Shown here one piece after another: positions 1 to 13,077 of a stretch of 64,000 nucleotides of DNA. Every line of letters starts with the position of its first letter. The stretch's first letter is position 1. The stretch spans positions 56,518,094 to 56,582,093 of the forward strand of contig NC_068576.1 of the NCBI RefSeq assembly GCF_025698545.1. The letters run 5' to 3'. The notes under the pieces were generated by a model, which searched no databases, was not told where the DNA came from, and was given only the letters and a program-made list of their open reading frames with translations. Origin of the DNA: Gossypium raimondii (taxonomy: Eukaryota > Streptophyta > Magnoliopsida > Malvales > Malvaceae). The position numbers and the translations under genes are program-made.

Positions 1-1516
1 TTGTGCCTATAGAAAAATAACCCAACAGCCTCTTCTTTATGCACATACTCGATCTTGAAGGTTGATAACAAATTTAAAAGAGTTTTGGTAAAATTAGGTT
101 TTCACATTCTATTTAAAATATGAGACAATTTAGAGTTTAAACCTTTAATGTCTAAGTTCGACTTGAGCCAACCCATTTCTAAATTTGTAATATTTTATGT
201 TATTATCTTTGTGTTGGTGTTTTGTTTCCTTTTTCTACCAAAAGAGCGGTACAGGAACCAAACTTGAATAAACAAACCTTTGTTCATGTTTCGTTTGTTT
301 ATTTTTAAGTTTGTTCGTAATCGTTAGAAATTTCAAAATTTTCGTTCGTGTTCGTTTATTTAAAATTATACGTGTTTATGTTCATTTACTTAATGCTCAT
401 GAACATGTTCATTTAAACAATGTTCAAGAACAATATTCATGAACGATAAACAAACAAATAATAAATAAGCATATATATTTAGATATAAAATAGTCAAATA
501 TAAATATTAATAATCATATTATAAATAAAAAAACATACAAACCAAAATAATGTTATTGATATATGCCAATGGAAAAATAAATATGCTTTAAACGAACATA
601 AACGAGCTTGTTCATGAATATAAGTGAACTAAACAAGCTTTGTTCATGTTCATGTTTAGCTCATTTAACAAACGAGCCTCAAAACCTTGTTATTGTTCAT
701 TTATTTAACTTAATGAACAAACAAAAATCGAACTGTTAATGAACTGTTCATCGAACCCTATGTTAATTTACAGCCCTATCTGTTGAGAGCCATGTTTGGT
801 TCACATAGGGGGTGCCTCGATTGGTTCAAGTGGTACCATACCCCAAGTATGTTGTCTATAAGTCTTAGGTTGGTGGTTCAAGTCTCCCCGTGCACAAGTT
901 AGGTTATCCACATAATTGTTATTACGCCTTACATTTACACCTCTCCCGTAAATCTTGCAATTTAAATGAACTATACATGGATCTCGACATTGTTGAGGCT
1001 TGACTAATAGCCCGATAGACGAAAAATCAAAAATTTCTCTCTTTGGACCCCTTAATAAATATATTAACATCATACATAAGCCCGACCCGAATTTAACTTA
1101 ACCTAACTCATCACTACGTGAGGACTACTATGGAATAAAACAGGCTGCCCACACCTCCACCAGCAAGGCCCCGTCTCCCCTCATTCTCTAATATTCCCTA
1201 ATTAGGTCAAGATGACACATAGGCTTACATTTTTTTAAACAATATCTCATTATTATAGTATGAAATATTATGAATTACACGTGCCTTGTTCAACTTCATA
1301 CAGTTTGAGAAGGACAATGCAACCCGTGAATGCTGTCACTAAATTCTGTAAAGAAAAACAACAAAAGCTTTCTTCTTTCTTTCATGCTTCACTTTTTTGC
1401 TTGTCATCGAATCTGCAATACCCTCTTTTTGTTTGGTCCCATTATCGTCTTATCATCTTATGCTTTTTCTCTTTTCACCACTTCATTATTAGCAAACAAC
1501 CAAGTCCATAAACTTT
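1..1516. other. Gene-free 5' stretch with a GTTCATG-rich repeat and a SINE-like head
   Basis: No gene is supported here. Bases ~260-776 are a degenerate repeat built from GTTCATG, GTTCGTTT and their complements. It ends in a right terminus whose complement begins TAGGGCTGTAAAT, as in hAT-type MITEs, but the left end is not clean. Bases ~805-930 contain a tRNA-like promoter pair, listed separately. The last ~300 bases before 1517 are AT-rich and pyrimidine-rich and probably hold the promoter and 5' UTR of the fucosidase gene. Confidence 0.5.
805..930 (+). mobile_element. Possible tRNA-derived SINE head
   Basis: TGGTTCAAGTGG at 822-833 fits a pol III A box with one mismatch. GGTTCAAGTCT at 874-884 fits a B box. 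The ~50-base spacing is usual for tRNA-derived SINEs. No cloverleaf can be drawn and I could not find a clear 3' tail or target-site duplication, so the limits are approximate. It differs in sequence from the SINE pair at 16.55 and 50.1 kb. Confidence 0.4.
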
Positions 1517-4080
1517 ATGGCTAAGTTTTGGTATTTGGTATGCATGATCACATTCCTCGAGCTGTCAAAATTGGCTATTTCCCGGCCTGAACAAGTTCCA
1601 ACACCACCACTACCAGTGCTACCACTTCCAACATTTTCACAACTCAAATGGCAACAAAGAGAACTCATAATGTTCCTTCATTTCGGTGTCAACACATTCA
1701 CAGACTCCGAACTGGGCACCGGCAAAGAAAACCCATCAATATTCAACCCCGTCGGTCTCGATACCAAACAATGGGTCACCGTAGCTGCCGAGGCAGGGAT
1801 TTCTCTAATGATCCTCACCGCAAAACACCACGATGGCTTCTGCTTATGGCCTTCTAAATACACCGACCACTCCGTTATATCCTCTCCTTGGAGAAACGGC
1901 CACGGCGACGTTGTACAAGAGTTCATCGACGCTGTCAAGACCCATGGCGGCGGCGGCATCGATGCTGGGCTCTACCTTTCGCCATGGGATCGTCATGATA
2001 AAAGATACGGACATGATTTGCAGTACAACGAGTATTATTTAGCTCAGTTACAAGAACTGCTTTCTAAGTAAGATTCAAAAACCAACACCCCTTTTTTTTT
2101 CTTTAAATTATATTGAACTTTCTATATATTCTGATCATTGAAACATTTTGACATACATTTGGCAGATATGGGAGTGTGAAGGAGATATGGTTTGATGGAT
2201 TCAAGGGCAAAGAAGCTAGGAACATGTCTTACTACTTCTCTGATTGGTTTGCAATGGTGAGAGAGTTGCAGAGTTCGATCAACATATTTTCCGATGCCGG
2301 TCCTGATGTACGGTGGGTCGGGAACGAAAAAGGATCCGCCGGAAACACGAGCTGGTCTACCATAAATAGTACCTTGCTGTCGATCGGAAACCTAAGCGTT
2401 CTCGAGTAATTTTCTAAACTTGGAAAAAAAATTTATCTTACATAGATAGAGTAATGGTAACATGGTAAGTTATTTTTTATGCGTTTAATTAAAATAATCA
2501 TTAATTTTATATTTTTAGGCCATAATTACAACTTTTAAAATTGGTAAAATACTAAAATTTACCCTTAAAAATTATATATTTTGTTTATTTAGTTTTGATT
2601 CTAAAAGTTAACTCCTAATATTTATATATTGTGTCATTTAGTCTCTCATTTTTCTTTTCTTTTTTACAGTTTTGCTTTCTTTTCCTTTTTTTTAATATTT
2701 TCACCTAAAAAGTGAACAAAATTATCAATTAAATTTGAACAAAAAACTATATACGAAAACACCAAAAAATTAAGATAATAATTTTCATCTTGTCTCATTC
2801 TTTTAAAAATTTGAAAAATTATAAGATTAAATCTACAACTTAATATATAGTATAGGACTAGTAGTAAAATTTACCCAAATGAATTTCTATTATTTAAGTC
2901 AGGACTAAAATTTTATAATCCAAAATAGTACGTAGAGTCTAACGTATACATATAAAAGAGGACTAATAGTAAAATTTGACCAATCTAAAATACGGGTGTT
3001 AATTTTTAATGTAGGTTAAGTGAATATAATACTCATTAAGGAAAGACCCTTTCCTTTCTCCCTTATCCCAATCACCTTTTAGCTTTTCTTGATTAATGAT
3101 TATTAAAACATGTAATTTAGACTTTCGATTAAATTCGAAGTTTAATTTAGTTGATTTATAAAATTATTTGAATTTAATTTTTTGTCCTCGTAACTTATTT
3201 GATTAATAGTTGTATTGCACTATTTTATTAACAGTAAATCTATTTATATGTGAATTTTAAGTTAAAATGATTCGAATATCACAATCTACAATCCGCAATT
3301 TATTTGATTAGTAAGTTCATCCCATTAGTTGACACTACTTTATCAAGTGTGAAATGTGTGATTAAAAGTTCCCCAACTAACCACCTCTTTTTGCATTTCA
3401 ATAATGCAAGCTATCTCAATACGGGAGATCCAAAAGGAACCAATTGGTTGCCGGCAGAGTGTGATGTTTCAATCCGAGAAGGATGGTTTTGGCATAAATC
3501 ACAATCACCAAAGATGTTAAGCCAGCTTCTAGACATCTACTACAAGTCAGTCGGTAGGAATTGCGTCATGTTACTCAATGTACCGCCCAATTCAACCGGA
3601 CTCATATCAGAATCTGATATTCATAGATTAAAAGAGTTTCGAACCGCGATCGATACGATATTCTCCACCAATTTAGCTGAAAAATGTACTGTTAAAGTTA
3701 GCAGCCAGAGAGGAGGAAAAGGCGGTGGGTTTGGTCCAGAGAACGTGTTGGATAATGACCATGTATGGACGTATTGGTCACCGAAAGAAAATAAAAACGA
3801 GCATTGGATCGAAATAAAGGTACCCAATGCCGAAGAAGGAATGAAATTCAATGTGGTGAGGATTCAAGAACCAATTGGACTAGGACAAAGGATCATAAAG
3901 CATGAAATATATGTGGATGGTAAGAAAGTGGTGCAAGGGACCACAGTGGGATATAAAAGGCTACATAGACTTGAAAAGGTACTTCATTGTAGGGTTGTGA
4001 GGATTATTGTAAAGGAATCAAAGGGATTGCCTTTGATATCTTCAACTGGTTTGCATTTAGATCCTTATTGGAAACCCTAG
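1517..4080 (+). CDS. Alpha-L-fucosidase, GH29 (plant FUC1 type)
   Basis: Three exons join in frame: 1517-2067, 2166-2405 and 3411-4080. Introns are GT-AG, 98 and ~1005 bases long. The product is 486 aa; Arabidopsis FUC1 is about 506. Residues 1-22 are hydrophobic and look like a signal peptide, which suggests an apoplastic or vacuolar enzyme. GH29 landmarks are LHFGVNTF (54-61), the HHDGFCLW block (104-111) and IWFDG (191-195), whose Asp194 is the expected nucleophile. The C-terminal part (FGPENVLDND, YWSPKE) is the beta-sandwich found in plant members. The family releases alpha-1,3/1,4-linked fucose from N-glycans. A Gly run (HGGGGID) sits before the conserved SPWDRH motif. The ATG at 1517 is the only sensible start. 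A possible poly(A) signal lies near 4125. It is convergent with the next gene. Confidence 0.9.
2406..3410 (+). other. Long AT-rich intron 2 of the fucosidase gene
   Basis: This intron is ten times longer than intron 1. The donor is GA|GTAATT and the acceptor GCAAG|CTATC. It holds AT-rich, degenerate repeats around phrases like TAAAATTT(A/G)CC and GGACTA(A/G)TAGTAAAATTT (about 2860 and 2965). I see no coding potential and no clean element ends. Confidence 0.6.
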
Positions 4081-5515
4081 AAGTAATTGGGTTTTCAACA
4101 TTAATATAGTTTAGTTTTTTTATTGGAATAAAGAAATGGTTTAATTGTGCTTTAAGTTCTTGTATTTTTCATACATTTCAAATTTAGTTTCTTTTTAATT
4201 TTTAATTTTGAGAAATGTAATCCTGTTAAAATTCTCAATAATTCATGTCCATTATAATGTTTGTTCTTTTATTACATGAATATTAAATATTTTTACCATT
4301 TCAAAATATCACACCAATAAATTTAATTATGTATTAATAATTAGATCTAAAATTTTAAAACAAAAATATAGAAAAATAAGAATATTTAAAATATATTTTA
4401 ACCAAATAAATGCAGTATCAATATTTTTTTTCTGACCGGAAATACAGTCTCAAGTATTCTAGAATATAATTTTTGACTCCTGTATCACACTATCAAACAA
4501 CAAAACTTGCTCAATAACGCTTCAAGTTAAACCCTATATGGTAAGCCCCAAATTACACACACTTCATAAATGTTAGATTGTTTGAGAAGAGTCACTTTAT
4601 AACTCTTCTTCGACCAGGTGGAGGAGAAATTGTTATATAATTATAATTAAAATGACCTGACCTGGGGTCAAGCTCGGAATCTGACCTGGTAATAAAAGAC
4701 GACAGACATTCTAAAAGGGACTTCTTCTTCTCTGACCCAGAACACCATCTTCTCTCATTGTGAACCTCTATCTTGACTTCCGTTGATACCTTGTATTAAT
4801 AATTTTAAATCTCTTTTTTTTTGAAATAATATGAAAGAGAAGATGATATTAATACCAATATTAAATTAGATTTGATAATAATAGTTGTTGTGCAATTTTA
4901 GTTGCCGGTTTTTTAAGTTTGTGATCTTTAAGGATGATTGGGATGTTGGTGGATTTGTCCATAAAATGGCTTAAAATAACTTAAAATATTAGAAATAATG
5001 ATTCCGCTGTATAAAAATATTATCTTTCTTAAAGAAATCTGAAATATTTTTGTAAAATCTGAAAATATTCTGCATATCGAATGAAGTGAAGCTGGCTGTC
5101 TATTTATTATTTATTTAATAATAAAGTGTGGGGTCCATTTGAAAGCTTTCTTAATCTCAAAAAATACGTGTCACAAATTTATATGTATATTTAAGTCACT
5201 ACACGTATCACAATGTAAAATTGGGTGCTGAAACCTTCACTTCAAATATATATTAATGAAAAAGCATTCCAAATTTATAATTACTCTTATACCACTTATT
5301 GAGACTCTAAGTCAATAAAAACTTTGATAATTTTAAGATTTGATTTTATATTTCATCTTATGAAAAAAATGTGATTTTTCTTCTAATTTTCTTAGTTAAT
5401 TAAATATTGAATTAATTATTTTATTTAATATTTTAAATGATAGATTTTTTTGAGTTATTTTAATACCATTTTGTTTCACAACTATATAGCAATTCCAAGC
5501 AAGGAATTGTTATAG

Positions 5516-5551
<36 letters not shown>

Positions 5552-6249
5552 TCTCCTTTTATTTGTAATGTTATTCTAATCAAAAATATATTTAAATGTA
5601 CCTAAATTTCTTTATTGTTGCAATAATGATATGGTATCAATTAAATTAAAACTTAAACCACATTATTATAATTTTTTGTAATTTTCATTTGATCAAAATT
5701 TAGTGTGTAAAATAATGTGAAATCAAAATTTTATTTTATTTTAGATTTTAAAATATTATAATTGTATAACAAAATATACAAATATAACCTTTATAACAGT
5801 TAATCGATGATATTTTTGAATATTTGAATATTTAGGTTCAAATTTAATATTTTAATTCGTTGTTTGTTTATATTCTATTATGCATATTGATTTGATTCTA
5901 TTTTTACGGTAAATTCTCAAAAGTTTGTACATATATTTTGTCGGTTTATATTTCCAAAAGTATTAACTTTTTTCCTTATGGTCTGTACTCTGTAGGCAAA
6001 GAATATACATATTTAGATGCAAATTTTTACATCTTCACCAACATGGTGACTATGAAAAACAAAACCCCTTTGAGGAACACTGAATAATCAGATAAATAAA
6101 TAAAAATACGTAGGCTCATTAAGAACATTTTCTTTATCTTCAGAAATAATTTTGCTTACAAAAAGCGTAAGTAAGCTATTTCCCTTTAATTTGATGACTG
6201 AAATCAAACCACAGATATATATATATATATATATATATTTAGTGAGCTC
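4081..6249. other. Intergenic, convergent gap between the fucosidase and RH7 genes
   Basis: I see no gene. The stretch holds both 3' UTRs, AT-rich sequence and a TA microsatellite at 5520-5546. A less AT-rich patch at about 4560-4800 contains repeated GACCTG and GACCTGG words. I cannot assign it to a family. Confidence 0.6.
5520..5546. repeat. (TA)n microsatellite
   Basis: About 13 uninterrupted TA units lie in the convergent intergenic gap. A second AT tract of 12 units lies at 6215-6238, eleven bases beyond the stop codon of the RH7 gene and so probably in its 3' UTR. Confidence 0.9.
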
Positions 6250-9200
6250 TCACCATTTCTTGCTACTGTAGCGGCCTCGCCCACCACCCGAAAACCGATC
6301 GTTTACTCTATCAGAAAATCCACCTCGGCCACCTCTGCGGCCAGAGAACTTACCACCACCACAACTTCCACCGCCGCCGCTTCTATCACCTCTTCCACCA
6401 CCGAATCTCCCTCTTGACTGGTCTCTTTCTTGTAAACGTGGCAATTTTTTCTTCAACGTCTCTAATCTAACATTATTTGCATTTTCAGCACCTGAAACAA
6501 GAAGGCAAACGTGTAATACCTAGACAGTAAAGTGTTGTCCACTAACCATGAGCAATGAATACCCACAATGCCTTACAGGACATAGGTCGAACCTCATGAA
6601 GCACAAGTATGAGTTCTCTTAGTGGGTGATTATGTGCAACGCGCATCATTCGACATCTCAAGCACCTCAACAAGGCACTCTAGTTTTGTAAATCTATTGC
6701 CTCTTTAGGCATTCAAGCTCTCAACAGAATTGAGAGGTAAAATTTTCGAACGTGTTGGGATCTACTGACTCTAAGACAGATGACATTTTGTAGGTTTCTC
6801 TGAAAAGAATCAGAAATCCTAACAACTAGCCGGTAAATAAAGGAAAACTAAAATGAAAAAAGAACTTGAACCAACACCAATCACATAACTTGAGGGAAAC
6901 ATATACACATTTTTATATACTGAAATGAATGCGCAGGTCAGGCAACAACAAAGAAGCAGCATATCATATAATCACAAATTCAATCATGAAAAGAAAAAAT
7001 ACCAGCCAGAAATGTTCCGACATCATCTTCTGCAACATCAAATACTGCACCCATTCCATCAGCAGTAAGGGTCAGTCCCTGCACTGAGTGAACCTTTTCC
7101 TCAGGCAAGAATCTTTTCAACACACCAAAAACAAATCTAAACATCAAAAAAGAAAAAAAAAAGAATCAAGTTAGGAGAGTTCATCAACAAAAAAAGAAAA
7201 AAAAAGACGTGCGTGAAGAATTTCATCAATTACAAAAATACACAACTGAAAAAGGTTACATGAACTTACGAAAGTGTGTAAATAGGTTTTCCAGCTTCAA
7301 GAAGTAATGTAACATGGTTCTCCATAGATGTTAGAAGGGATCTACTCTTTATTTCAGAATAACCCTGAAAAAATCATGCAATGGTTAGGTCCTTTCAACC
7401 AAATTGGAAAGTAAACCAGGGTTAAATAATCACTTAAATAATGCAAACACTAGAAAACATGATTTCATAATATGAAGAGCATCAAAAGGTCCGGTACGGA
7501 TGAGGAAGAGAACTCACTGCAGCCTTGGCTAGTGCTTTGGCAAGTAGATCTTCTGCTGATAAACCAGAAGTCTCTAATAGCTCCTGAGCAATGGACTTGA
7601 AGGCAGGAATTACACTGTAATCTCATATAGGGTAAGATTTGAGTTGACAAGTTACAAAGAAGAGATAAAATAAAATCATTAGCTAGTGTATACCTGTCAG
7701 AGACTTCGGCTATTATTTTGGCCGCTTCTACACCAGCAGATTTAGCTACATCAACTGGCTGAGGAGCAGATATGTGCTCAAATTTCACTCCAGATTCTCT
7801 TTCTATCTTAGATATGCTCGACCTTTTAGGATCATAAAGCATGACAGCAACTCCAGTATTGCCTGAAATTTTAGTTACTTTCTCGGTATCACTTCAAATT
7901 TCAATAACAAAAACTATAAATAAATAGATAAAAAAATAAAACTCTCTAGTTCTCTCAATTTTAAAATTGAGCAAATTGACTCCTCTAAGAAGAAATCAAA
8001 ATAATTTAATCCCTGTCAATTTTGAAAGTGAGCAACTAGCACAATTAATCACAAAGTTAATGTTTTCCATCAATTGTACATGATTTTAATTAGTATAATA
8101 ATAAATTTAGCCTTCAAAGTTTACATATTCTGTCAATTTGGTCCTAATTTATAAAATTTATCCTGCAATATTTGTATAAATGTGTAAATGTTGAGGTTGA
8201 ATTTATTAGAATTAAGGTTAAAATGACAAAATATGTGAACACGAAAGTTAAATTTGTTACTATACCAATAAAAAAATATATACAATTGATGGAAGACATT
8301 AACCCCATGCGTAATTATTCTTAGTTGCTCACTTTCAAAATTGATAAGGATTAAATTACTTTGATTTTTTTAGAGTGACCAATTTGTTCAATTTCAAAAT
8401 TAAGAGGGACTAGAGAGGTCTTTTTACCAAATAAATAAATATGAGCGGACTTATAAATTATAATGCACCTGCTCTCCCTGTTCGTCCAGACCGATGAATA
8501 TATGCTTCTACATCACGCGGTGGCTCACACTGCAACAGAATTTAATGCTATATAAACATAAAGGAATCGATAACACATTACGAGCTTTTGTAAAACATGT
8601 GTATCCAAATATACCTGGATAATTAACTGCACGTCATTGATATCTAATCCCCTTGCCGCCACATTTGTAGCCACTAATGTCATGAACTTGCCTGACCGAA
8701 ACCCATTTAGGGTGACCTGCAAGCATATAAAACAAAAGAATTCATTTTGCTTTAAGGAAAGCAAGAAAAATGATATATTCTACATAACACTTCACCTCAC
8801 GTTGCGCTTGCTGTATGTCCCCATGCAAAGCTCGGGATCCAGGCAATAAGCCAGCCAGCTCCGAAGCAGAATCTTTTGTCTCAGTGAATATAATAGTACG
8901 TCCACTGCTGAATTATAGCCAAATCATCAACCGGAATCTAAGTTTTCAATGTAAATTATTTTAAAACTACAAACTGACCTGCTATAACAACGAATAATAT
9001 CTGGGATCAACTGTGATCTTGCAGACTTAGAACAGGGTAAAACAATATGCTTAACACTGGTACTAGCCTTCATCTTCTCTTTACCAACAAGATCAACAGT
9101 CTTCTTACTTGTTTTAAGAAATCTTGCTGCAATCTGGCAATGAAAAAGAATAAAATTCATGATAAAAAATGAAGAGGAAGAAATCCAAGTTAACAGTTTT

Positions 9201-10733
9201 ATTTCGGATAATAAAATCCTACAACACATGAACAGTTAAGAAACATACACCCTTCACCCAGTCTGGCAAGGTGGCACTAAAAAGAAGTGTCTGAACCTTA
9301 CTTGCATCCTTTACCTTGCCTGGAAAATTAAATCATTACCATAAGTAAATCACAGTACAGTGATGCGCACTGGGATAAGCGGTATCAATAATTGGAATAA
9401 AGGTACAAGCCTGTGAAAAAAGTAAAACATCATTCACTAAAATGCATACCTAATATAAGTTCAACGTCATCAACAAATCCCATTCTCAGCATTTCATCCG
9501 CCTCATCAAGAACTCGAAATTTCAATGAACCTAAGTGAATATTCCCCCTCTCTATGTGATCCTGCAACACTTGCACTAGGACATTTAACATCCTCAAATA
9601 GTAAAAATATTTCAATAAAATAGATATAAAATTTAATGACATCTCTAAAGTCTAAACTAACAAAACCTCTTGAGCAAGTTACCTTTATGCGGCCGGGTGT
9701 CCCGATAACTATATCAACTCCTTTCTTCATTTTCATCTCTTGCGTGTGGTACGGAGCTCCTCCATATAAACAACATGATGTCAACCCCACCACCTCGCCA
9801 TAAACTTCAAAGTCCTCGAAAACCTATAAATGAACGGGCTAGTTTAACATAAACTTCACAAACAAAAAGGCACCATTGAAGAATTAGATTAGTAGCACTA
9901 TACCTGTTTAGCCAGTTCCCTAGTTGGTAAAAGTACCAGAACACTTGGTGCCCTGCCATATCCATTCTTCCTTGATGCTTTTACAGTCCCGTTGGTTAAA
10001 GACTCCAGTATTGGCAACACAAAGGCCAGTGTCTTACCCTGCGCAATAGCAAACAACCATAAACCAGGCCAACAAAGCTTAACAGCCATAGTGCATCAAT
10101 CACAGTTAAACATTAAAAGTAAGGAGAACACAATTTGAACCATACATTTCATATGATATTTCTCCAAGAAAAGGTTCCTTCATAATTCGAATCAACAGAT
10201 CAAATAAGTACATGCATTTTTCAAAAAACGAAGATTAATACCTGACCGGTACGAGCACGGCCAACCAAATCAGTGCCATCAAGAATAACATCAAAAGTCA
10301 AGGCCTGAATAGGAAACAAAGATTCAATCCCCTTCGATTTAAGTTTCTTCCTAACTGCTTCCGAGATCCGAAACCTCGATACCAAATTCGGATCCTCACT
10401 TTTACCTTTATCCTCGTCATCCTTCTCCAATTTCTCTTTGTTTTTCTTTTTCTTCTTCTCTGTCACTTTCACTTTTACCTTCACCTTCACATCTACCGGC
10501 TCGACGATCTCCGAGCTCGTCTCGCTCCTTTCGTCCTCTTCTAACTGAAGCTCCGATGCCTTCCGTTTCTTCTTACTCTTCTTTACCTCCAAATCGTTTT
10601 CATCTTCTTTAACCTTCGGATCCTTCAGTTTCTTCACTTTCTTATCGGTTTCTGGATTTTTTAAAGCGAGTTTATTCTTCATCTTTTTATCTTCTTTCTT
10701 GTGTTTATGATCGGATAAAGCTAATGAAGGCAT
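6250..10733 (-). CDS. Nucleolar DEAD-box RNA helicase, RH7/PRH75 type with GUCT domain
   Basis: Fourteen exons (minus strand, high to low): 10733-10242, 10038-9904, 9823-9683, 9561-9450, 9319-9249, 9133-8979, 8907-8796, 8716-8615, 8529-8469, 7862-7694, 7614-7518, 7364-7270, 7136-7003, 6491-6250. All junctions are GT-AG and keep frame, giving 705 aa (Arabidopsis RH7 ~670). Residues 1-110 are Lys/Glu-rich. The core follows: Q motif near 145, ARTGQGKT across exons 1-2 (~160-167), PTRELA, TPGRI, DEAD at 275-278, SAT at 308-310, [20 protein letters not shown] (~453-461). A GUCT domain spans ~555-650 and a Gly/Arg/Ser-rich RNA-binding tail ends the protein. Family role: RNA unwinding in nucleolar rRNA processing. 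The exon 7 acceptor is ambiguous by one residue (tandem CAG). Intron 9 carries a MITE. Confidence 0.93.
7927..8428. mobile_element. MITE with long inverted arms in RH7 intron 9 (Mutator-like)
   Basis: The element starts GATAAAAAAAT and ends TTTTTACC, so its termini pair as G(A/G)TAAAAA. The first ~110 and last ~110 bases are imperfect inverted repeats (CTCTCTAGTTCTCTCAA against the complement CTCTCTAGTCCCTCTTAA). AAATAAATA is present directly on both sides (7918-7926 and 8429-8437). A 9-bp duplication is typical of Mutator-like elements, although this one is AT-rich. There is no coding sequence. A truncated relative lies at 15.3-15.58 kb. Confidence 0.7.
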
Positions 10734-13077
10734 TTTAGATTTTAGATTGTTAACAACTGAAAATTTTAAAAAAAATGAAAAAAAGAGATTGAAGATCTGT
10801 GTAGAAAACAAAAGAAATGCGAGAATGTCTCAGCGAAGGGAGTTTCTTTCTCTTACTGCAATAGTTTATGTGGCAGGTAAGCGCGGGAAGGAAACCGGAA
10901 GAGCAAATAACAATATTAATGAGGTGGATTGGATCTGGACCGTTGGATTTTGAGACTCTGCAGTCTTGGATGTTCGCCGTTAGATCTGGGTTGTTAGTTT
11001 TGACCGCCTTGAGTAGAATAGGCTTTTTCTGTTATTCTAGTGTAAATATTTACGTAATCATATGGATAAAAGCCACGTCATCTCTTTCGTTAAGAATTTA
11101 ATAAAAATTTTTATAATTAAATGGTTAAAATTGAAATATACTAATAATCAGGCCATCATTTGTATAATTTACCTATATATTATCATGATTGTAACCCCGC
11201 ATGATGCACACTAATTCCAAATTGATGAAAACATCTCCCATACAAAACTTTGTAGAATCGTATCTGATTTTAAGCTCTTTCATTTTATTATTTTACGCTA
11301 CTATTATTTATTAGGGTAAACTATTAAAATAATCTTTTGTTTATTCATATCATATTTTAGTTATTTATGTTTGAAATGTTACGTCTTAATCACTTATGTT
11401 ATCGCGTTGTAACATTTTAAACACTAAATCATTAATTATTGTTAACGGTGATTAAACCATCATTTCAAACACAAAATTTAAGTTAATTTATACAATCGAT
11501 CCCCATATTTTTTTCGTTTTGAGTAATTTAATTTTCTTCTTTTATTTTTTATATTTTTTTCTATTCTTTTCGCTTCTCCTCCATTTTCCTCCTTACTCCA
11601 TTTTTAACGTAATTTTTTTATTTTTCTATTTGTTAAAATCAATCTCTATACTTTTATTTTCTTGAACAATTTAATTTTTTCGAGTGAGGCGGGATTGAAA
11701 ATTTAATTTTACTCGGATCATTCTTGAATTGCACTCCAAAATTTGAACCAAATTCGCACTTAAAACCTAACTCCAAAATTTTATGAGCTTAATTAAGCTT
11801 TTTAATTTTAATTAATAATGATCTCGAATCCAACTTGAACTAAAATAAAAAATGAAAAAAGAGCAAGCAATGGCAGTTATGGATACCAATGTCCGCAAGC
11901 TTCTTTGGTCACCATCTTACTACTACTGACTAGAAGCAAAAAATTGTTTTAAGAGGTCAAAAATGAATAAAAATAATTTGAAAGGCCAAAATGCATTTTT
12001 ACTATTATACTAACTTGTGATTTCCTAAAAACTAAAGGAACCATATAAGCAAATTTCCATTTTGGAGGTCAAAGTTATAGCCTACCCTTCTCTCCACAGT
12101 CCACCACCCCTGCTATTGGCGCCGATAAATAGGTTCTGCAACGTCACGGTAAAGTGGTAAAAAAAATGATTTCAAGCCTTTAGTTAACATCAGTCCTGAA
12201 TTTGATCCGTAAAAAACTATGACCCCTTCCATTTTCTCTAAAAAGAAAATATATTGATTCTACAACATTCAAATTATACACGGAGAATTTACTCTAAAGC
12301 TCTCGCTACGACTGAATCGCGTGAAGTAATAAAAGATTTGATTTTAAGTTTTCAATTGACATCAATCACAAGTTTGATCCCTAAACAACACCTACATTTT
12401 TCAAAAAAGAAAATATATATAGGTTCTACAACATTCAAAATATGCATGGAGAATGTACTCTAAAGCTCTCGTTACGACTGAATCACGGTGAAGAAATAAA
12501 GGACACATTTTCTAGTATTCAGTTGACCTCAATCCCGAGTTTGACCCCTAAACAACCCTTAACCTTTTCCCTTTTCAAAATAGAATATATGTAGATAGAT
12601 TCTACAACAATCAAAATATGCATGGAGAATCAGAGTGAAGTAGTAAAGGACTTGATTTCTAGTATTCAGTTGACCTCAATCCCGAGTTTGATCCATATAT
12701 AGGTAGATAAGTAGATAGATACTACAATGTTCATAATATGCATGGAGGGAGAACAGACTCTAAAGCCACACGGCTTATATGCAAACTAAGTTGAATACTA
12801 TACTCTCTACCATGCTCCTTCACAACAAGTTGGGGACTCCCATTACGACAAAGAGAAGATGTGCCACTATCCTACAGAAATCGCAATGAAACATAAAGAT
12901 ATGCAGTTCAACTACCGGTATGCAACGGTCTAGAATTCTTAACAGGCATTAATTACGGTGCAAGTAGCTAGAACCGAGAGAATAACAATGTCGATGCCAG
13001 CATGTACTTCATAGTTCAAATCACATTCTACAAATCTTTTCGGATATAGGTATAAGGGATACTTTGACAAGCCATGG
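10734..13077. other. Intergenic, RH7 promoter side to the PLAT gene 3' end
   Basis: The first ~250 bases upstream of 10733 should hold the RH7 promoter and 5' UTR. From 11312, GGGTAAACTA followed by TCATATCATATTTTAGT looks like one end of a MITE of the GGGTAAACTA type; its partner end is not clear. A degenerate tandem repeat fills ~12131-12765 (listed). No gene seen. Confidence 0.55.
12131..12765. repeat. Degenerate tandem repeat, about five partial units
   Basis: A unit that opens GGTTCTACAACATTC, continues with (G)CATGGAGAAT and ACTCTAAAGCTCTCG(C/T)TACGACTGAATC, and closes with TCAGTTGACCTCAATCCCGAGTTTGA-like words recurs. Starts are near 12131, 12255, 12421, 12597 and 12716. Full copies are ~166-176 bases; the first, fourth and last are shorter. 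Divergence between copies suggests an old local duplication. Confidence 0.7.

Noticed and set aside
822-884. Functional tRNA gene
   Set aside because: Promoter-like boxes are present but no acceptor, anticodon or T stems can be drawn.
801-1073. 90-codon minus-strand reading frame
   Set aside because: It overlaps the SINE-like head, lacks any domain and has the composition of non-coding DNA.
6250-6456. Gly/Arg-rich 68-codon frame as a separate small gene
   Set aside because: It is the last exon of the RH7 gene; splice sites and the RGG-like tail fit that protein.
7927-8428. microRNA precursor because of its hairpin
   Set aside because: Arms are far longer and less exact than a miRNA stem, and the ends and flanking repeats fit a MITE.
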